Below, piece after piece: positions 42,007 through 54,157 of a stretch of 64,000 bases of DNA (the first letter of the stretch is position 1; each line of letters starts with the position of its first letter). Source of the DNA: Pythium myriotylum (lineage: Eukaryota; Oomycota; Peronosporomycetes; Pythiales; Pythiaceae). The stretch is from positions 1,488,001 to 1,552,000 of the forward strand of contig JALJCQ010000017.1 of assembly GCA_023091665.1 (NCBI GenBank), in the 5' to 3' direction. The notes under the pieces were generated by a model. That model had not been told where the DNA came from and searched no databases. It saw only the letters and a list, made by a program, of their open reading frames with translations. The position numbers and the translations under genes are program-made.

Positions 42007-44276
42007 TTCTTGGATCGCTTCCGATAGAGCCATGTACTCTGCTTCGGTCGAGGAGAGGGCGACAGTTCGCTGCTTCTTGCTGCGCCAGCTGATGCATCCG
42101 CCGTTGAGCATGAACACGTAGCCGCTGGTGCTTCGACGTGACTCGATGTCGCCAGCCCAGTCGGCGTCGGAGTAGCCGACCAGTCTTCCGTCGTTCGATG
42201 CCGAGAACTGCAGGCCGTACGTCGGAGTCGCTTGCAGATACCGGAGCACACGCTTGAGAGCTTGCCAGTGTGTTGGACACGGGTCCGCGGCGAACTGGCT
42301 GAGTGTGCCGACTGCCGCTGCGAGGTCTGGTCGAGTGCCGACCATGAGGTACATGAGTGCGCCGACTGCACTTCGGTACGACACGTTCTTCATGGTGTCT
42401 TCGTGCTTGCAACCACCTTCACACATGGCCTTGGTCAGCTTGAGTCCGGGGTCTTGAGGGGTCCTCACTGGTTTGCAGTCTTGCATGCCGAACTTGGTCA
42501 GGATCGACTGCAGGAACTTGGTCTGCCGCATGGTCACGTCGCCGGACTTCGCGTCTTGGTCAACTTCCATGCCGAGGCAGTACTTGAGTTCGCCGAGGTC
42601 GGACATCTCGAAGCGTTCGCTGAGTGCACGCTTGGTCGCCGTGAGCAACTCGAGGCTGTTGCAGGCGAGGATGAGGTCGTCGACGTAGATCACCACGAAG
42701 ATCATCGCTGAGCCGCTCCGCTTGACGTACACGCAGTGGTCCATCTCGCACTTGGTGAAGCCGACCTTGCGCATGAAGGCGTCGATGGTCTGGTTCCACA
42801 TGCGTGGCGACTGCTTGAGACCGTAGAGCGAGCGCTTGAGCTTGCACACGTAGTCGGGGTGGCGCTGGTCGACGAAGCCTTCGGGCTGCTTCATGTAGAT
42901 TTCTTCGTCGAGGTTGCCGTTCAGGAACGCCGTCTTGACATCCATCTGATGGATCATGAGCTTGTGTCGAGCGGCGATGCTGAGGATGGTTCGGATCGAC
43001 GTGAACTTGGCGACGGGTGCGAATGTCTCTTCGAAGTCGATGCCGTACTTTTGCAGGAACCCCTTGGCAACGAGTCGAGCCTTGTACCGTTCGACGAGTC
43101 CTTCGGCGGTTTCCTTGACCTTGAACACCCACTTGCTGGTGATGGCCTTGCGTCCGGCTGGCAAAGGGACTAGGTCCCAGGTCTCGTTCTTCTTGAGCGA
43201 CTCAAGCTCGGAGTCGCAGGCTTCCTTCCAGTTGCTGGCGTCGTCGGATTCCATCGCCGACTTGAACGATGTCGGCAACTCTCCCCCTGAATTCACGACG
43301 AGAGCAAACTCTTCGAGATCGTGATCTTGGTCTTCTCCCCCTTGTTCTTGCACGTCTTCGCCTTCTTCGTCTTCATCTTCTACGCCTTCCTCTTCGATCG
43401 ACGTGAGCAGTGCAGACAGATCTTCGAGCGATGTCCTTGAACCTTGCGTGGGTGGTGGAGTCGCACCACTTGTGCGTCCAACACGTCCGTAGCGCTTCTC
43501 AACTGGCGGTTCAGCCAGGTTCTCGAGCGAGTGCGTGCGAGAGTGGCGCTTGGACCCTGGTGCGTAGTCGACATTCGGCTGCTGGGCCGATGCTGGTGCT
43601 GCTGGACGCTGCGACCGCTGGCCCTGTTGCCACTCCGGTCGCTCGTAGCTGCGCTGACTTGGTGCTGGTGAGGCTGGCTGCTCACCCATGTCTTCATCAT
43701 CTTGATCTTCATCATCTTCATCGTCGCGGAACTCGACGGACTTGCTCCAGGGTTCTTCGCGCTTGCCATCGTCGAATGTGTCTTCCATGAACTGCGCGTC
43801 TCGACTGATGACGATCCGGCCGGTTGCGATTTCTTCAAACCGATACGCCTTCTCGTGGTCCGAGTAGCCGAGGAACCGACACAAGATGGCTCGGGCGTCG
43901 AACTTCGACCGCTTCTCCTTGGGCACGTGGACGTACGCATGGCAGCCGAACACCTTGAAGTTGGCGAGCAAGGGCTTCTTCCCGTACCATTCTTCGTACG
44001 GCGACTTGTACAAGTCTTGAGCGCGGGTCGGAAGTCGGTTGCGAACTTCGACTGCAGTCATGACGGCTTCGCCCCACTACTCGTCGGACAAGTTGGCATG
44101 GTGGAGCTTGCAACGACCACACTCACCGATGGTTCGGTTCATGCGCTCCGCCACACCGTTCAACTGAGGCGTGTATGGCGGCGTGACGTCGTGCTCGATG
44201 CCACGCTTGCGACAGAACTTGGCAAGCTTGGCCGACTGGTACTCGCCACCGCCGTCGGTTCGAAGCACCTTGACTC
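42007..44276 (-). pseudogene. pol: copia pol fragment, inverted, second unit
   Basis: It is a duplicate of 38271-40540 with the same TAG in the integrase region (44077-44079). Confidence 0.9.
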
Positions 44277-44651
44277 TGTTGAAGATGATGCGCCTCGAAC
44301 CCAGCGTCATCATTCCAGTTGAAGCTCGGCAGTTGAAGCTCGGCTGTAGAAGATTCTCCTGCAGAAGATTCTCCGTGGAAGATTCGACATGTGGAAGATT
44401 CGACATGTGGAAGATTCGACATGTGGAAGATTCTCCGTCTGGTTCTGGTTTGAATCCAGTGCCACCCATCGACTTCGTTGAAGTATCCACGAAGTCAGTT
44501 TATGTTTGCATATGTTTACGATAGGTAGGACATACATTTGATTACGGTAGCGTAGGACACACACAGACGGCTTAGAGGTAGCAGCAGCGAACTAAGTCCC
44601 GATCAATTCACTTTGCATTTTGCATCCCACCAACCAAGCGACCTTCCAACA
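44277..44651 (+). repeat. copia 5' LTR (375 bp), second unit
   Basis: It is a duplicate of 40541-40915. Confidence 0.92.
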
Positions 44652-44655
44652 GGTT

Positions 44656-45367
44656 ATGAGCCCAAGCCCAGCCGACTCTGCCTCCACCGACTTCGCCTCC
44701 CCAGCCTTCGCCATGGATTCGACCACCCCAGCCCGCATCAACAAGTTCGACGGAACCAACTTCCACACATGGAAGTTCAAGATGCAGATGGTGCTCGAAG
44801 AACGCGACGTCTGGGAAGTTGTCTGTGGAGAGGTCAAACTCGAGCAGTGCCAGACCGACGCGGACCGAGCCCTCTTCAAGAAGAAGTCTCGCAAGGCGCT
44901 CGCGATGATCTGTCTCGCGATGGAAGACTCGCAGCTCCCGCTGGTTCGGTCGGCGAGTGGTGCGCAAGATGCATGGTCAAGACTGGAAGAACACTTCGAG
45001 AAGAAGAGCCTTGCCAACAAGCTCTTTCTTCGTCGTCGTTTCTTCACGACCATGATGGAAGAAGGTGACGATGTGCTCACGCACATCAACAAGCTCAAGA
45101 CCCTGGCGGAGCAACTCGACGCAGTCGGCGCTCCGGTCAGCGAAGCGAAGACGACTTGGTGATCACGCTTCTCGGCAGTCTCAGCGAGTCGTACCAGTTC
45201 CTCATCACGGCGTTGGAGTCGCGTGTCGACGCGCTCACGTGGGAACTCGTGACGTCTCGGCTGCTCCATGAAGACATGAAGCGCAAGGAGCAAGGTGGCG
45301 ACGGAGCCACGCTTGGCCAAGCGTTCATGACAAGTGACGCGAAGCCCAAGGGCCGTGCAGTCAAGAA
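44656..45367 (+). pseudogene. gag: copia gag, truncated, second unit
   Basis: It is a duplicate of 40920-41631, with the first frame ending at 45162. Confidence 0.9.
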
Positions 45368-45744
45368 TGTTGGAAGGTCGCTTGGTTGGTGGGATGCAAA
45401 ATGCAAAGTGAATTGATCGGGACTTAGTTCGCTACTGCTACCTCTAAGCCGTCTGTGTGTGTCCTACGCTACCATAATCAAATGTATGTCCTACCTATCG
45501 TAAACATATGCAAACATAAACTGACTTCGTGGATACTTCAACGAAGTCGATGGGTGGCACTGGATTCAAACCAGAACCAGACGGAGAATCTTCCACATGT
45601 CGAATCTTCCACATGTCGAATCTTCCACATGTCGAATCTTCCACATGTCGAATCTTCCACGGAGAATCTTCTGCAGGAGAACCTTCTACAGCCGAGCTTC
45701 AACTGGAATGATGACGCTGGGTTCGAGGCGCATCATCTTCAACA
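45368..45744 (-). repeat. copia 3' LTR, inverted (377 bp)
   Basis: It has four 16-bp units but only one of the GCTCGGCAGTTGAA-type units. It adjoins the inverted polypurine tract (45745-45753), so it is a true 3' LTR. Its other flank is AAGAA in gag. Confidence 0.92.
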
Positions 45745-46655
45745 CTCCCCCTCGACTCGACTGCGTCTTGAACACCAAGCTTGGTGCGGAGCACGTCGAA
45801 CTGGACAGTGGGGATCGGCTTGGTCATGATGTCGGCAAGCATGTCTTGGGTCGGGCAATACTGCAGACACACTTGACCGTCCTCGACCTTCTCACGAACG
45901 AAGTGGTAGCGAATGTCGATGTGCTTGGTGCGCTTGTGGAACTCGGGGTTCTTGGCCAACGCGATCGCACCTTGGTTGTCTTCGTACACCGTGAGCGCTT
46001 GGTCACTTGCAACTTCGCCGAGTTCGCACAGGAACGCCTTAAGCCACACGGCTTCTTGGATCGCTTCCGATAGAGCCATGTACTCTGCTTCGGTCGAGGA
46101 GAGGGCGACAGTTCGCTGCTTCTTGCTGCGCCAGCTGATGCACCCGCCGTTGAGCATGAACACGTAGCCGCTGGTGCTTCGACGTGACTCGATGTCGCCA
46201 GCCCAGTCGGCGTCGGAGTAGCCGACCAGTCTTCCGTCGTTCGATGCCGAGAACTGCAGGCCGTACGTCGGAGTCGCTTGCAGATACCGGAGCACACGCT
46301 TGAGAGCTTGCCAGTGTGTTGGACACGGGTCCGCGGCGAACTGGCTGAGTGTGCCGACTGCCGCTGCGAGGTCTGGTCGAGTGCCGACCATGAGGTACAT
46401 GAGTGCGCCGACTGCACTTCGGTACGGCACGTTCTTCATGGTGTCTTCGTGCTTGCAACCACCTTCACACATGGCCTTGGTCAGCTTGAGTCCGGGGTCT
46501 TGAGGGGTCCTCACTGGTTTGCAGTCTTGCATGCCGAACTTGGTCAGGATCGACTGCAGGAACTTGGTCTGCCGCATGGTCACGTCGCCGGACTTGGGGT
46601 CTTGGTCAACTTCCATGCCGAGGCAGTACTTGAGTTCGCCGAGGTCGGACATCTC
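45745..46655 (-). pseudogene. pol: copia RT/RNase H end, inverted, with complete RNase H
   Basis: It reads [15 protein letters not shown] to [14 protein letters not shown] and retains the RNase H tail ([20 protein letters not shown]). It is cut at ATCTC by a forward LTR. Confidence 0.9.
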
Positions 46656-47044
46656 TGTTGAAGATGATGCGCCTCGAACCCAGCGTCATCATTCCAGTTG
46701 AAGCTCGGCAGTTGAAGCTCGGCTGTAGAAGATTCTCCTGCAGAAGATTCTCCGTGGAAGATTCTCCGTGGAAGATTCGACATGTGGAAGATTCGACATG
46801 TGGAAGATTCGACATGTGGAAGATTCTCCGTCTGGTTCTGGTTTGAATCCAGTGCCACCCATCGACTTCGTTGAAGTATCCACGAAGTCAGTTTATGTTT
46901 GCATATGTTTACGATAGGTAGGACATACATTTGATTACGGTAGCGTAGGACACACACAGACGGCTTAGAGGTAGCAGTAGCGAACTAAGTCCCGATCAAT
47001 TCACTTTGCATTTTGCATCCCACCAACCAAGCGACCTTCCAACA
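46656..47044 (+). repeat. copia 5' LTR (389 bp, longest version)
   Basis: It has three 16-bp units plus an extra 14-bp GAAGATTCTCCGTG unit. The left flank is ATCTC and the right is the primer site. Confidence 0.92.
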
Positions 47045-47048
47045 GGTT

Positions 47049-47760
47049 ATGAGCCCAAGCCCAGCCGACTCTGCCTCCACCGACTTCGCCTCCCCAGCCT
47101 TCGCCATGGATTCGACCACCCCAGCTCGCATCAACAAGTTCGACGGAACCAACTTCCACACATGGAAGTTCAAGATGCAGATGGTGCTCGAAGAACGCGA
47201 CGTCTGGGAAGTTGTCTGTGGAGAGGTCAAACTCGAGCAGTGCCAGACCGACGCGGACCGAGCCCTCTTCAAGAAGAAGTCTCGCAAGGCGCTCGCGATG
47301 ATCTGTCTCGCGATGGAAGACTCGCAGCTCCCGCTGGTTCGGTCGGCGAGTGGTGCGCAAGATGCATGGTCAAGACTGGAAGAACACTTCGAGAAGAAGA
47401 GCCTTGCCAACAAGCTCTTTCTTCGTCGTCGTTTCTTCACGACCATGATGGAAGAAGGTGACGATGTGCTCACGCACATCAACAAGCTCAAGACCCTGGC
47501 GGAGCAACTCGACGCAGTCGGCGCTCCGGTCAGCGAAGCGAAGACGACTTGGTGATCACGCTTCTCGGCAGTCTCAGCGAGTCGTACCAGTTCCTCATCA
47601 CGGCGTTGGAGTCGCGTGTCGACGCGCTCACGTGGGAACTCGTGACGTCTCGGCTGCTCCATGAAGACATGAAGCGCAAGGAGCAAGGTGGCGACGGAGC
47701 CACGCTTGGCCAAGCGTTCATGACAAGTGACGCGAAGCCCAAGGGCCGTGCAGTCAAGAA
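47049..47760 (+). pseudogene. gag: copia gag, truncated
   Basis: The first frame ends at 47555, and the fragment is cut at AAGAA (47760) by an inverted LTR. Confidence 0.9.
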
Positions 47761-48137
47761 TGTTGGAAGGTCGCTTGGTTGGTGGGATGCAAAATGCAAA
47801 GTGAATTGATCGGGACTTAGTTCGCTACTGCTACCTCTAAGCCGTCTGTGTGTGTCCTACGCTACCATAATCAAATGTATGTCCTACCTATCGTAAACAT
47901 ATGCAAACATAAACTGACTTCGTGGATACTTCAACGAAGTCGATGGGTGGCACTGGATTCAAACCAGAACCAGACGGAGAATCTTCCACATGTCGAATCT
48001 TCCACATGTCGAATCTTCCACATGTCGAATCTTCCACATGTCGAATCTTCCACGGAGAATCTTCTGCAGGAGAACCTTCTACAGCCGAGCTTCAACTGGA
48101 ATGATGACGCTGGGTTCGAGGCGCATCATCTTCAACA
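47761..48137 (-). repeat. copia 3' LTR, inverted (377 bp), second 2,393-bp unit
   Basis: It is a duplicate of 45368-45744, with the inverted polypurine tract at 48138-48146. Confidence 0.92.
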
Positions 48138-49048
48138 CTCCCCCTCGACTCGACTGCGTCTTGAACACCAAGCTTGGTGCGGAGCACGTCGAACTGGACA
48201 GTGGGGATCGGCTTGGTCATGATGTCGGCAAGCATGTCTTGGGTCGGGCAATACTGCAGACACACTTGACCGTCCTCGACCTTCTCACGAACGAAGTGGT
48301 AGCGAATGTCGATGTGCTTGGTGCGCTTGTGGAACTCGGGGTTCTTGGCCAACGCGATCGCACCTTGGTTGTCTTCGTACACCGTGAGCGCTTGGTCACT
48401 TGCAACTTCGCCGAGTTCGCACAGGAGCGCCTTAAGCCACACGGCTTCTTGGATCGCTTCCGATAGAGCCATGTACTCTGCTTCGGTCGAGGAGAGGGCG
48501 ACAGTTCGCTGCTTCTTGCTGCGCCAGCTGATGCACCCGCCGTTGAGCATGAACACGTAGCCGCTGGTGCTTCGACGTGACTCGATGTCGCCAGCCCAGT
48601 CGGCGTCGGAGTAGCCGACCAGTCTTCCGTCGTTCGATGCCGAGAACTGCAGGCCGTACGTCGGAGTCGCTTGCAGATACCGGAGCACACGCTTGAGAGC
48701 TTGCCAGTGTGTTGGACACGGGTCCGCGGCGAACTGGCTGAGTGTGCCGACTGCCGCTGCGAGGTCTGGTCGAGTGCCGACCATGAGGTACATGAGTGCG
48801 CCGACTGCACTTCGGTACGGCACGTTCTTCATGGTGTCTTCGTGCTTGCAACCACCTTCACACATGGCCTTGGTCAGCTTGAGTCCGGGGTCTTGAGGGG
48901 TCCTCACTGGTTTGCAGTCTTGCATGCCGAACTTGGTCAGGATCGACTGCAGGAACTTGGTCTGCCGCATGGTCACGTCGCCGGACTTGGGGTCTTGGTC
49001 AACTTCCATGCCGAGGCAGTACTTGAGTTCGCCGAGGTCGGACATCTC
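48138..49048 (-). pseudogene. pol: copia RT/RNase H end, inverted, target of element D
   Basis: It is a duplicate of 45745-46655. Its sequence continues at 54158 on the far side of element D, after the duplicated ATCTC. Confidence 0.92.
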
Positions 49049-49437
49049 TGTTGAAGATGATGCGCCTCGAACCCAGCGTCATCATTCCAGTTGAAGCTCG
49101 GCAGTTGAAGCTCGGCTGTAGAAGATTCTCCTGCAGAAGATTCTCCGTGGAAGATTCTCCGTGGAAGATTCGACATGTGGAAGATTCGACATGTGGAAGA
49201 TTCGACATGTGGAAGATTCTCCGTCTGGTTCTGGTTTGAATCCAGTGCCACCCATCGACTTCGTTGAAGTATCCACGAAGTCAGTTTATGTTTGCATATG
49301 TTTACGATAGGTAGGACATACATTTGATTACGGTAGCGTAGGACACACACAGACGGCTTAGAGGTAGCAGTAGCGAACTAAGTCCCGATCAATTCACTTT
49401 GCATTTTGCATCCCACCAACCAAGCGACCTTCCAACA
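49049..49437 (+). repeat. 5' LTR of copia element D (389 bp)
   Basis: It has the extra 14-bp unit absent from the 3' LTR. The primer site follows at 49438-49452. Confidence 0.93.
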
Positions 49438-49441
49438 GGTT

Positions 49442-49948
49442 ATGAGCCCAAGCCCAGCCGACTCTGCCTCCACCGACTTCGCCTCCCCAGCCTTCGCCAT
49501 GGATTCGACCACCCCAGCTCGCATCAACAAGTTCGACGGAACCAACTTCCACACATGGAAGTTCAAGATGCAGATGGTGCTCGAAGAACGCGACGTCTGG
49601 GAAGTTGTCTGTGGAGAGGTCAAACTCGAGCAGTGCCAGACCGACGCGGACCGAGCCCTCTTCAAGAAGAAGTCTCGCAAGGCGCTCGCGATGATCTGTC
49701 TCGCGATGGAAGACTCGCAGCTCCCGCTGGTTCGGTCGGCGAGTGGTGCGCAAGATGCATGGTCAAGACTGGAAGAACACTTCGAGAAGAAGAGCCTTGC
49801 CAACAAGCTCTTTCTTCGTCGTCGTTTCTTCACGACCATGATGGAAGAAGGTGACGATGTGCTCACGCACATCAACAAGCTCAAGACCCTGGCGGAGCAA
49901 CTCGACGCAGTCGGTGCTCCGGTCAGCGAAGCGAAGACGACTTGGTGA
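49442..49948 (+). pseudogene. gag: copia gag of element D, shared frameshift
   Basis: It encodes 168 residues, ATG to TGA. Confidence 0.9.
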
Positions 49949-52900
49949 TCACGCTTCTCGGCAGTCTCAGCGAGTCGTACCAGTTCCTCATCACGGCGTT
50001 GGAGTCGCGTGTCGACGCGCTCACGTGGGAACTCGTGACGTCTCGGCTGCTCCATGAAGACATGAAGCGCAAGGAGCAAGGTGGCGACGGAGCCACGCTT
50101 GGCCAAGCGTTCATGACAAGTGACGCGAAGCCCAAGGGCCGTGCAGTCAAGAAGACTGGCACGTGCAACTACTGCGGCAAGATCGGTCATTGGGCCGCGG
50201 AGTGCCACTCGCGTGTCAAGGACAACGGCAACAGCAACGGCAACGGCAACTCCGGCGGCAACGGCAACCGAAACGGCAACCCTCGGCAACCCTCGGCAAC
50301 GGTTCCAGCGAGCGAACCTTGCGCGAGATGAAGACCCCGGCGAGTACCTGTTCTCGGTCGGGAAGACCCAAGGCAAGTCGAGTCAATCCACGGCGTGGTT
50401 GGTCGACTCGGGTGCGACTCAGCACATGTCGCGAAGCAAGCAGTTCATTATGAACTACAAGAAGATTGACCCAGTCGACGTGCATCTGGCCGATGATGGC
50501 ACGGTCCAAGCAGTTGGCGTGGGAGACATTCTCATGTCGATGAAGACTCCAAGCGGTGTCAAGAAGGGTTTGCTCACCAACGTGTGGCATATCCCCAAGC
50601 TCAGCCGCAACCTGTTCTCGGTCGGAAGATTCACGGAGGACGTTGCTCCCGTGACGTTCGACAAGGACGGTTGCTTTGTCATGCTGAAGGGCGCCAAGCG
50701 GACCATCGGCACTCGTATCGGCAAGGGTCTGTTCAAGCTCAACATGTCTCCAGTGTCGACTGAAGCAGCCCACGCCGCCAGTGCAAGACGAGGTCGCGCC
50801 ATGTCCAAGTCGTACCTGTGGCACCTCCGACTCGGTCACATCGGCTTCAGCGGACTCGAAGCCATCGTCAAGAAGGACCTCGCCGACGGACTCGATATCG
50901 GGTCTGTGCAAGAGTGGGAGGTCTGTGAAGGCTGTGCACTGCAAGCTGACTCGCGTCAAGTTCCAGTCGGGCACGACCAAGCGGTCTGCGAATCTGCTTG
51001 ACGTCGTGTACAGCGATGTGGCCGGCCCCATGAAGACTCCGACTTTCGGCGGCATGAAGTACTTTGCCACCTTCACCGACGACAAGTCTCGACTGTGCAA
51101 GTTGTACCTGATGCGGTCCAAGGACGAAGTCTACGACAAGTTCGTCGAGTTCGTCAACTGGGCCGAGAACCAAACCGGTCGTCGAGTCAAGGTGCTTCGA
51201 ACCGACGGCGGTGGCGAGTACCAGTCGGCCAAGCTTGCCAAGTTCTGTCGCAAGCGTGGCATCGAGCACGACGTCACGCCGCCATACACGCCTCAGTTGA
51301 ACGGTGTGGCGGAGCGCATGAACCGAACCATCGGTGAGTGTGGTCGTTGCAAGCTCCACCATGCCAACTTGTCCGACGAGTAGTGGGGCGAAGCCGTCAT
51401 GACTGCAGTCGAAGTTCGCAACCGACTTCCGACCCGCGCTCAAGACTTGTACAAGTCGCCGTACGAAGAATGGTACGGGAAGAAGCCCTTGCTCGCCAAC
51501 TTCAAGGTGTTCGGCTGTCATGCGTACGTCCACGTGCCCAAGGAGAAGCGGTCGAAGTTCGACGCCCGAGCCATCTTGTGTCGGTTCCTCGGCTACTCGG
51601 ACCACGAGAAGGCGTATCGGTTTGAAGAAATCGCAACCGGCCGGATCGTCATCAGTCGAGACGCGCAGTTCATGGAAGACACATTCGACGATGGCAAGCG
51701 CGAAGAACCCTGGAGCAAGTCCGTCGAGTTCCGCGACGATGAAGATGATGAAGATCGAGATGAAGCAACCGACAACCAAGATGATGAAGACATGGGTGGG
51801 CAGCCAGCCTCACCAGCACCAAGTCAGCGCAGCTACGAGCGACCGGAGTGGCAACAGGGCCAGCGGTCGCAGCGTCCAGCAGCACCAGCATCGGCCCAGC
51901 AGCCGAATGTCGACTACGCACCAGGGTCCAAGCGCCACTCTCGCACGCACTCGCTCGAGAACCTGGCTGAACCGCCAGTTGAGAAGCGCTACGGACGTGT
52001 TGGACGCACAAGTGGTGCGACTCCACCACCCACGCAAGGTCCAAGGACATCGCTCGAAGATCTGTCTGCACTGCTCACGTCGATCGAAGAGGAAGGCGTA
52101 GAAGATGAAGACGAAGAAGGCGAAGACGTGCAAGAACAAGGGGGAGAAGACCAAGATCACGATCTCGAAGAGTTTGCTCTCGTCGTGAATTCAGGGGGAG
52201 AGTTGCCGACATCGTTCAAGTCGGCGATGGAATCCGACGACGCCAGCAACTGGAAGGAAGCCTGCGACTCCGAGCTTGAGTCGCTCAAGAAGAACGAGAC
52301 CTGGGACCTAGTCCCTTTGCCAGCCGGACGCAAGGCCATCACCAGCAAGTGGGTGTTCAAGGTCAAGGAAACCGCCGAAGGACTCGTCGAACGGTACAAG
52401 GCTCGACTCGTTGCCAAGGGGTTCCTGCAGAAGTACGGCATCGACTTCGAAGAGACATTCGCACCCGTCGCCAAGTTCACGTCGATCCGAACCATCCTCA
52501 GCATCGCCGCTCGACACAAGCTCATGATCCATCAGATGGATGTCAAGACGGCGTTCCTGAACGGCAACCTCGACGAAGAAATCTACATGAAGCAGCCCGA
52601 AGGCTTCGTCGACCAGCGCCACCCCGACTACGTGTGCAAGCTCAAGCGCTCGCTCTACGGTCTCAAGCAGTCGCCACGCATGTGGAACCAGACCATCGAC
52701 GCCTTCATGCGCAAGGTCGGCTTCACCAAGTGCGAGATGGACCACTGCGTGTACGTCAAGCGGAGCGGCTCAGCGATGATCTTCGTGGTGATCTACGTCG
52801 ACGACCTCATCCTCGCCTGCAACAGCCTCGAGTTGCTCACGGCGACCAAGCGTGCACTCAGCGAACGCTTCGAGATGTCCGACCTCGGCGAACTCAAGTA

Positions 52901-53782
52901 CTGCCTCGGCATGGAAGTTGATCAAGACCCCAAGTCCGGCGACGTGACCATGCGGCAGACCAAGTTCTTGCAGTCGATCCTGACCAAGTTCGGCATGCAA
53001 GACTGCAAACCAGTGAGGACCCCTCAAGACCCCGGACTCAAGCTGACCAAAGCCATGTGTGAAGGTGGTTGCAAGCACGAAGACACCATGAAGAACGTGT
53101 CGTACCGAAGTGCAGTCGGCGCACTCATGTACCTCATGGTCGGCACTCGACCAGACCTCGCAGCGGCAGTCGGCACACTCAGCCAGTTCGCCGCGGACCC
53201 GTGTCCAACACACTGGCAAGCTCTCAAGCGTGTGCTCCGGTATCTGCAAGCGACTCCGACGTACGGCCTGCAGTTCTCGGCATCGAATGACGGAAGACTA
53301 GTCGGCTACTCCGACGCCGACTGGGCTGGCGACATCGAGTCACGTCGAAGCACCAGCGGCTACGTGTTCATGCTCAACGGCGGGTGCATCAGCTGGCGCA
53401 GCAAGAAGCAGCGAACTGTCGCCCTCTCCTCGACCGAAGCAGAGTACATGGCTCTATCGGAAGCGATCCAAGAAGCCGTGTGGCTTAAGGCGTTCCTGTG
53501 CGAACTCGGCGAAGTTGCAAGTGACCAAGCGCTCACGGTGTACGAAGACAACCAAGGTGCGATCGCGTTGGCCAAGAACCCCGAGTTCCACAAGCGCACC
53601 AAGCACATCGACATTCGCTACCACTTCGTTCGTGAGAAGGTCGAGGACGGTCAAGTGTGTCTGCAGTATTGCCCGACCCAAGACATGCTTGCCGACATCA
53701 TGACCAAGCCGATCCCCACTGTCCAGTTCGACGTGCTCCGCACCAAGCTTGGTGTTCAAGACGCAGTCGAGTCGAGGGGGAG
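49949..53782 (+). pseudogene. pol: copia pol of element D, four lesions
   Basis: The nucleocapsid reads to about 50280. An 11-bp duplication (CCTCGGCAACC-type) there shifts the frame into protease and integrase. A 2-bp deletion after GCAL (about 50941) shifts it again. A TAG at 51381-51383 replaces Tyr of YWGEAV. From there RT (motif A present, YVDD) and a complete RNase H are open, and the frame runs 46 nt into the 3' LTR before stopping. The polypurine tract is at 53774-53782. Confidence 0.92.
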
Positions 53783-54157
53783 TGTTGAAGATGATGCGCC
53801 TCGAACCCAGCGTCATCATTCCAGTTGAAGCTCGGCAGTTGAAGCTCGGCTGTAGAAGGTTCTCCTGCAGAAGATTCTCCGTGGAAGATTCGACATGTGG
53901 AAGATTCGACATGTGGAAGATTCGACATGTGGAAGATTCTCCGTCTGGTTCTGGTTTGAATCCAGTGCCACCCATCGACTTCGTTGAAGTATCCACGAAG
54001 TCAGTTTATGTTTGCATATGTTTACGATAGGTAGGACATGCATTTGATTACGGTAGCGTAGGACACACACAGACGGCTTAGAGGTAGCAGTAGCGAACTA
54101 AGTCCCGATCAATTCACTTTGCATTTTGCATCCCACAAACCAAGCGACCTTCCAACA
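53783..54157 (+). repeat. 3' LTR of copia element D (375 bp)
   Basis: It directly follows the polypurine tract. The right flank is ATCTC. It is also the first LTR of the 7,757-bp tandem unit. Confidence 0.93.

Larger units (their letters stand above)
37896..45367. repeat. Tandem duplication, 2 x 3,736 bp
   Basis: The units are 37896-41631 and 41632-45367, of exactly equal length. Each holds inverted LTR, inverted pol, forward LTR and forward gag. Reading along them I saw only isolated substitutions, for example CTACCG versus CTACCA in the first LTR. Confidence 0.9.
45368..50153. repeat. Tandem duplication, 2 x 2,393 bp
   Basis: The units are 45368-47760 and 47761-50153. Each has inverted LTR, inverted RNase H/RT end, forward LTR and forward gag. 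Only isolated differences were seen. The second unit runs on into a full element. Confidence 0.9.
49049..54157 (+). mobile_element. copia element D, full length with target-site duplication
   Basis: The element is 5,109 bp long: LTR 49049-49437 (389 bp), internal region 49438-53782 and LTR 53783-54157 (375 bp). The 5-bp sequence ATCTC is present on both sides (49044-49048 and 54158-54162), and the interrupted inverted pol reads on across the gap. This is the only insertion here with both ends in place. The size is typical of Ty1/copia. Confidence 0.94.
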
